Positions 60,599 through 64,000 of a DNA stretch of 64,000 nucleotides are shown here, piece by piece (positions within the stretch are counted from its first letter, which is position 1; each line of letters starts with the position of its first letter). Under the pieces are notes generated by a model that made no database searches, was not told the origin of the DNA, and saw only the letters and a list, made by a program, of their open reading frames with translations. The DNA comes from Ruthenibacterium lactatiformans (GTDB lineage: Bacteria > Bacillota > Clostridia > Oscillospirales > Ruminococcaceae). The translations under genes and the position numbers were made by a program. The stretch lies in contig NZ_JXXK01000013.1 in the NCBI RefSeq assembly GCF_000949455.1, forward strand, positions 1 through 64,000, in the 5' to 3' direction.

Positions 60599-62445
60599 TG
60601 GCAGAGCAAAAACACAGAGGCCCCATGGGCGGCGGCCCCCGCGGCATGATGCCCGGTGAAAAAGCCAAGGACTTCAAAGGCACCATGGGAAAACTCATTT
60701 CATACCTGGGCAAATATCTGCCCGCCATCATCGCGGTGATGCTGTTTGCCATCGCTTCCACCGTGTTTTCCATCATCGGCCCGAAAATTCTTGGCAACGC
60801 CACCACCGAGCTGTTTAACGGCATCATCGCCCAGCTCACGGGCACCGGCGGCATCGACTTTGAGGCCGTGGCCCGCATCCTGCTCTTCCTTGGCATTATA
60901 TATCTGGTCTCAGCCGTGCTGTCTTATATCCAGGGCTTTATCATGACAAAAGTCTCTACCCAGATCAGCTACGGAATGCGCAGGGATATCAGCCAGAAGA
61001 TCAACCGCATGCCTCTGGCTTATTTTGACCGTGTACCCAACGGTGAAGTGCTCAGCCGCATCACCAACGACGTGGACACCGTGACGCAGACACTCAACCA
61101 GAGCATGACGCAGATCGTCACCAGCGTGACGCAGTTTATCGGCGTTCTGGTGATGATGCTCACCATCAGCCCGCTGATGACGCTGGTTGCCCTGTGCATC
61201 CTGCCGCTGAGCCTCACCATCGTCAGCAACGTGGTCAAGCGCAGCCAGCCCTTTTTCCAAAAGCAGCAGGCTTATCTGGGCCACGCCAACGGACACGTGG
61301 AGGAGATGTATGGCGGTCATCTGGTGGTAACGGCCTTCAACGGTGAAGAAAAAAGCATCAAGACGTTCAACGAAATCAACGATAACCTGTATAACTCGGC
61401 CTGGAAAAGCCAGTTTCTCTCCGGCATGATGATGCCGCTGATGAACTTTGTCGGCAACCTGGGCTATGTGGGCATCTGTATTCTGGGCGGGTTCCTTTCG
61501 CTGAACGGCACCATCACCGTGGGCGACATTCAGGCGTTTATCCAGTATGTGCGCAGCTTCACGCAGCCCATCCAGCAAATCGCCAATATCTCCAATGTGC
61601 TGCAGCAGACAGCCGCGGCCGCCGAGCGCGTGTTTGAGTTTCTGGACGAGACGGAGGAAACGCCCGACCCCGAGCAGCCTCTCTCGCCGGACCTGATTCA
61701 GGGTGAGGTCGCATTTGCCCACGTCCATTTCGGGTACACACCGGAAAAAACCATCATCAACGACTTTTCCGCCATCATCCAGCCCGGCCAGAAAGTAGCC
61801 ATCGTAGGCCCCACCGGCGCGGGCAAAACCACCATGGTCAAGCTGCTGATGCGTTTTTACGACGTGAGCGAGGGCGCTATCCTTCTGGACGGCTACGATG
61901 TGCGCCAGTTTGCCCGCAACGACCTGCGCGATATGTTCGGCATGGTGCTGCAGGATACCTGGCTGTACAACGGCACCATTCTGGAAAATATCCGCTACGG
62001 CCGCCTTGCGGCTTCGGACGAGGATGTGCTGGCGGCCGCCAAGGCCGCGCAGGTGGACCACTTTGTGCGCACGCTGCCTCAGGGTTACGACACTGTGCTC
62101 AACGAGGAAGCCAGCAATATCAGCCAGGGCCAGAAGCAGCTGCTCACCATCGCCCGCACCATCGTCTCCGAGCCGAAGATCCTCATCTTCGACGAGGCCA
62201 CCTCCAGCGTGGATACCCGCACGGAGATCGCCATCCAGAAAGCCATGGACCATCTGATGGAGGGCCGCACCAGCTTTATCATTGCCCACCGCCTGTCCAC
62301 CATCCGCGACGCGGACCTCATCCTTGTGATGAAGGACGGAGATATTGTAGAGACAGGCAAACACGAAGAGCTGCTTGCCAAGGGAGGCTTCTATGCGGAG
62401 CTGTACCAAAGCCAGTTCGCGGATGTGAACGACGAGGCGGTGTAA
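60598..62445 (+). CDS. Heterodimeric ABC exporter, subunit with catalytic Glu
   Basis: The protein is 615 residues. An N-terminal Gly/Pro-rich cytoplasmic stretch leads to six membrane helices and a nucleotide domain: GPTGAGKTTMVKL, signature ISQGQKQLLTIARTI (SQGQ instead of SGGQ) and Walker B ILIFDEATSSVD with a normal catalytic Glu. Together with the upstream subunit this gives one canonical and one degenerate ATP site, as in MdlAB/TM287-288-like exporters. It starts at the last base of the previous stop (TAATG) and ends before a strong terminator. Confidence 0.9.
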   Translation: MAEQKHRGPMGGGPRGMMPGEKAKDFKGTMGKLISYLGKYLPAIIAVMLFAIASTVFSIIGPKILGNATTELFNGIIAQLTGTGGIDFEAVARILLFLGIIYLVSAVLSYIQGFIMTKVSTQISYGMRRDISQKINRMPLAYFDRVPNGEVLSRITNDVDTVTQTLNQSMTQIVTSVTQFIGVLVMMLTISPLMTLVALCILPLSLTIVSNVVKRSQPFFQKQQAYLGHANGHVEEMYGGHLVVTAFNGEEKSIKTFNEINDNLYNSAWKSQFLSGMMMPLMNFVGNLGYVGICILGGFLSLNGTITVGDIQAFIQYVRSFTQPIQQIANISNVLQQTAAAAERVFEFLDETEETPDPEQPLSPDLIQGEVAFAHVHFGYTPEKTIINDFSAIIQPGQKVAIVGPTGAGKTTMVKLLMRFYDVSEGAILLDGYDVRQFARNDLRDMFGMVLQDTWLYNGTILENIRYGRLAASDEDVLAAAKAAQVDHFVRTLPQGYDTVLNEEASNISQGQKQLLTIARTIVSEPKILIFDEATSSVDTRTEIAIQKAMDHLMEGRTSFIIAHRLSTIRDADLILVMKDGDIVETGKHEELLAKGGFYAELYQSQFADVNDEAV

Positions 62446-62524
62446 CATCGTCCGACCGTTTCCCCTTCGCGCGTCCCGTCGGGGGACCACTGCCGCTGCA
62501 GAACTCTTTTCTGCTCAAAACAAT

Positions 62525-62576
62525 AACAAAACAGCGCGTGCTTGCCGGTGTCAGGCAAGCACGCGCTGTTTTGTTG
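62525..62576. terminator. Bidirectional terminator between convergent genes
   Basis: A stem of about 20 bases (AACAAAACAGCGCGTGCTTG and its complement) around GGTGTCA lies between the ABC exporter and the convergent DUF4097 gene. Confidence 0.85.
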
Positions 62577-62608
62577 AATGGTCCGGCCCTGTCCGCGGCA
62601 CTGCCGTG

Positions 62609-63601
62609 CTACACGAAGCGCACGTCGATGCGGCCGTTGCTGGTGGTGGCCCACAGACGCTTGGCCTGGTCCTCATAGGCACAATCCATGGGCAGGTTGT
62701 TCTGCGCATTGCTGGTGCGGCTGCTGATGGCGTAATCCCGCATATCCCCCACGACCGTTCCCGTAATGGCGGCGTTGGCTGTTTTGAACGTGAGGTCCGG
62801 CGCCTCCACATCCTCGGCGCGGACAGGCCCGTTGCTCGTCTGCATCCACAGCTTTTCGGCAAAGCGGCAGTGCTCGGCTGTGATACGCGCATTGTTGGAG
62901 GCTGCCTCGCAGTCTCCGCCTGTCACGCCGGACAGCGTGATGGGCCCGTTCGAGGTCTTGGCAGCAAGCGAGCCGAACACGCAGTTTTCCACAGTGATTC
63001 GGGCATTGCTGGTTACAAACCGGCCCTTCCCTCCGGCTGAAAGGCCCGAGACCGTGATACCGGCGTTGCATGTTTTGACGCATACCTCGCCGGCAAAGTC
63101 CAGCGGCAGCTCCAGTGTGATGTCATGCGGCCCGCGCAGCAGGTCCAGCCAGTTCCATACATTAAAAATCGACATGGTATGGGTAAACAGGAATGCGCCG
63201 TCCTTTTCGGCCACAGTGACACGGTCGTTTTCCCTCGGCTGAAACAATACCCGCACGCCGCCGCCCGGCACCGCGCGCACGTTCACACGCACGTTGCGCG
63301 CGTCCACCACTACGGTATGCACCGGCTCCTGAGCGGGATACTCCAGACATGCCGGACGAGGCGGTACCGCGCCCTGCCCGGGCGCCCCCTCACCAGCCTG
63401 CTGGCTCTTGTATTCGGCACGAATCTGCGCCGCGATCTCCTCCGGCGCGCCGAAGCCTGCGATGATTTCCTCCTCGGGCTTACCATTCTCTACGCCGTCG
63501 AAAATCAGCTCGTTGTAATAATCCGCCACCTGACGCTGCTCCACCGGGCCAAGCTGCGTCAGTCCCGCCATCAGCTCGTTGAGAAACGTTTCTCTGTTCA
63601 T
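62609..63601 (-). CDS. DUF1700 (HAAS) / DUF4097 beta-helix-like protein
   Basis: The protein is 330 residues. The first 65 form the HAAS/DUF1700 helical domain (NRETFLNELMAGLTQLGPVEQRQVADYYNELIFDG, then the PEEEIIAGFGAPEEIAAQI end). After a Gln/Gly/Pro-rich linker a DUF4097 beta repeat runs from about residue 110, with recurring 'TSNG/TSNARI' turns roughly every 21 residues. No membrane helix is seen. HAAS proteins paired with PadR regulators are thought to receive envelope or stress signals. The ATG overlaps the PadR stop. Confidence 0.82.
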   Translation of the reverse strand: MNRETFLNELMAGLTQLGPVEQRQVADYYNELIFDGVENGKPEEEIIAGFGAPEEIAAQIRAEYKSQQAGEGAPGQGAVPPRPACLEYPAQEPVHTVVVDARNVRVNVRAVPGGGVRVLFQPRENDRVTVAEKDGAFLFTHTMSIFNVWNWLDLLRGPHDITLELPLDFAGEVCVKTCNAGITVSGLSAGGKGRFVTSNARITVENCVFGSLAAKTSNGPITLSGVTGGDCEAASNNARITAEHCRFAEKLWMQTSNGPVRAEDVEAPDLTFKTANAAITGTVVGDMRDYAISSRTSNAQNNLPMDCAYEDQAKRLWATTSNGRIDVRFV

Positions 63602-63909
63602 ACCTCTTCCCCCTTGATAAATGCATAAATGCGCTTCACTTCGTCCCATTCGTCCAGAAATGCATCAATGCGTTCCTGGCCCGCGTCCGTGATGTAAAAA
63701 TACCTGCGGATACGGCCGCCGTGCTCCTGTGTGTCCGTGGTGACGTATCCGTTTGCCTCCAGACGCTTCAGGATGGGATACAGCGTGGATTCCGACACCT
63801 CGATGCAGGAGGATACCTCCCCGATGATCTTGTAGCCATAAGATGGTCCCCGGCGCAGCACCGCCAGCACGCATACGTCCAGCAGGCCCTTTTTCCGTTG
63901 GATATCCAT
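63598..63909 (-). CDS. PadR family transcriptional regulator
   Basis: The protein is 103 residues with the PadR winged helix (GLLDVCVLAVLRRGPSYGYKIIGEVSSCIEVSESTLYPILKRLEANGYV) and the wing HGGRIRRYFYITDAG. A short dimerisation helix ends the protein. AAGGAG lies upstream of the ATG at 63909. It shares a four-base overlap with the DUF1700/DUF4097 gene and probably represses this operon through the dyad at its promoter. Confidence 0.9.
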   Translation of the reverse strand: MDIQRKKGLLDVCVLAVLRRGPSYGYKIIGEVSSCIEVSESTLYPILKRLEANGYVTTDTQEHGGRIRRYFYITDAGQERIDAFLDEWDEVKRIYAFIKGEEV

Positions 63910-63940
63910 TCCGTGCGCTCCTTTCCTGATACTATGCAAT

Positions 63941-63982
63941 ACATACTATGTATAATATAGTATGTACCAGGTGTCTTGTCAA
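63941..63982 (-). promoter_or_regulatory. PadR promoter with overlapping operator
   Basis: On the minus strand TTGACA (63982-63977) and TATATT (63959-63954) are spaced by 17 bases. The dyad ACATACTA / TAGTATGT (63941-63948 and 63957-63964) covers the -10 box, and ATACTATG is repeated at 63930-63937. This is the typical PadR site (ATAC..GTAT type), so the repressor would block RNA polymerase directly. Confidence 0.75.
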
Positions 63983-64000
63983 TACTCCGGAAAAATTTTT

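Noticed and set aside
1..64000. tRNA, rRNA or intact insertion sequences
   Set aside because: No cloverleaf with a TTCGAATC-type arm, no rRNA core and no transposase motif was noticed. A covariance search was not possible here, so small RNAs could be missed.

Overview
The window reads as a piece of chromosome from a GC-rich, low-redundancy member of the Clostridia. Oscillospiraceae relatives such as the Gemmiger / Subdoligranulum / Faecalibacterium group would fit, but this is inferred from gene content and base composition only. Supporting signs are a spoIIID gene, strong AGGAGG-type ribosome binding sites, a V-type ATPase operon, an NfnAB-type flavoprotein pair, a lysine riboswitch, a PotD lipoprotein and Gram-positive style regulators. 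I saw no rRNA or tRNA gene and no intact insertion sequence.

Layout. 1-3.4 kb: a fused ROK sugar kinase / mannose-6-phosphate isomerase, a sugar isomerase/epimerase and a DUF2500 membrane protein. 3.4-8.2 kb: nfnBA, an iron-dependent alcohol dehydrogenase and a divergent LysR regulator. 8.4-10.7 kb: a two-gene chromate-transporter-type pair and its divergent LysR regulator. 10.7-12.8 kb: an ECF sigma factor, its zinc-binding anti-sigma and an anchored protein, with a recognisable self-promoter. 12.8-16.3 kb: metY behind two PglD-like acyltransferase genes, one of them fused to a NahK-like sugar kinase. 16.9-24.5 kb: a long operon-like run, potABCD, M20 amidohydrolase, a NifH-like Fe-S ATPase and a D-aminoacylase-type amidohydrolase. 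24.5-41 kb: carbohydrate and general metabolism genes (a GH13, two GH3, a carboxylesterase, a geranylgeranyl-reductase-like flavoprotein), a low-GC drug/metabolite transporter, a ferritin-like unknown, a DtxR plus FeoB-associated small protein pair behind an iron box, and a lysine-riboswitch-controlled NhaC-type transporter carrying a DnaJ-like zinc finger. 41-48.3 kb: a lyase-like unknown, spoIIID, the wreck of a type I-C CRISPR-Cas locus, an aldo/keto reductase, a PAP2 phosphatase and two unknowns. 48.6-57.5 kb: a complete V-type ATPase operon in the order G/H-C-I-K-F-E-A-B-D. 57.8-64 kb: a MarR-controlled heterodimeric ABC exporter and a PadR / DUF1700-DUF4097 operon with an operator over its promoter.

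The most unusual system is the potABCD - M20 - NifH-like - deacylase run. The NifH-like protein keeps both cysteines that hold the [4Fe-4S] cluster of nitrogenase Fe protein, yet no NifD/NifK-type partner is present in the window. The gene order suggests uptake and hydrolysis of an acylated or polyamine-like substrate combined with an ATP-driven reductive step. Other points worth attention are three domain fusions, a one-spacer CRISPR relic, apparent single-base homopolymer frameshifts in a chromate-transporter gene and in potB, and intergenic mosaics of short hairpins that recur at three places.
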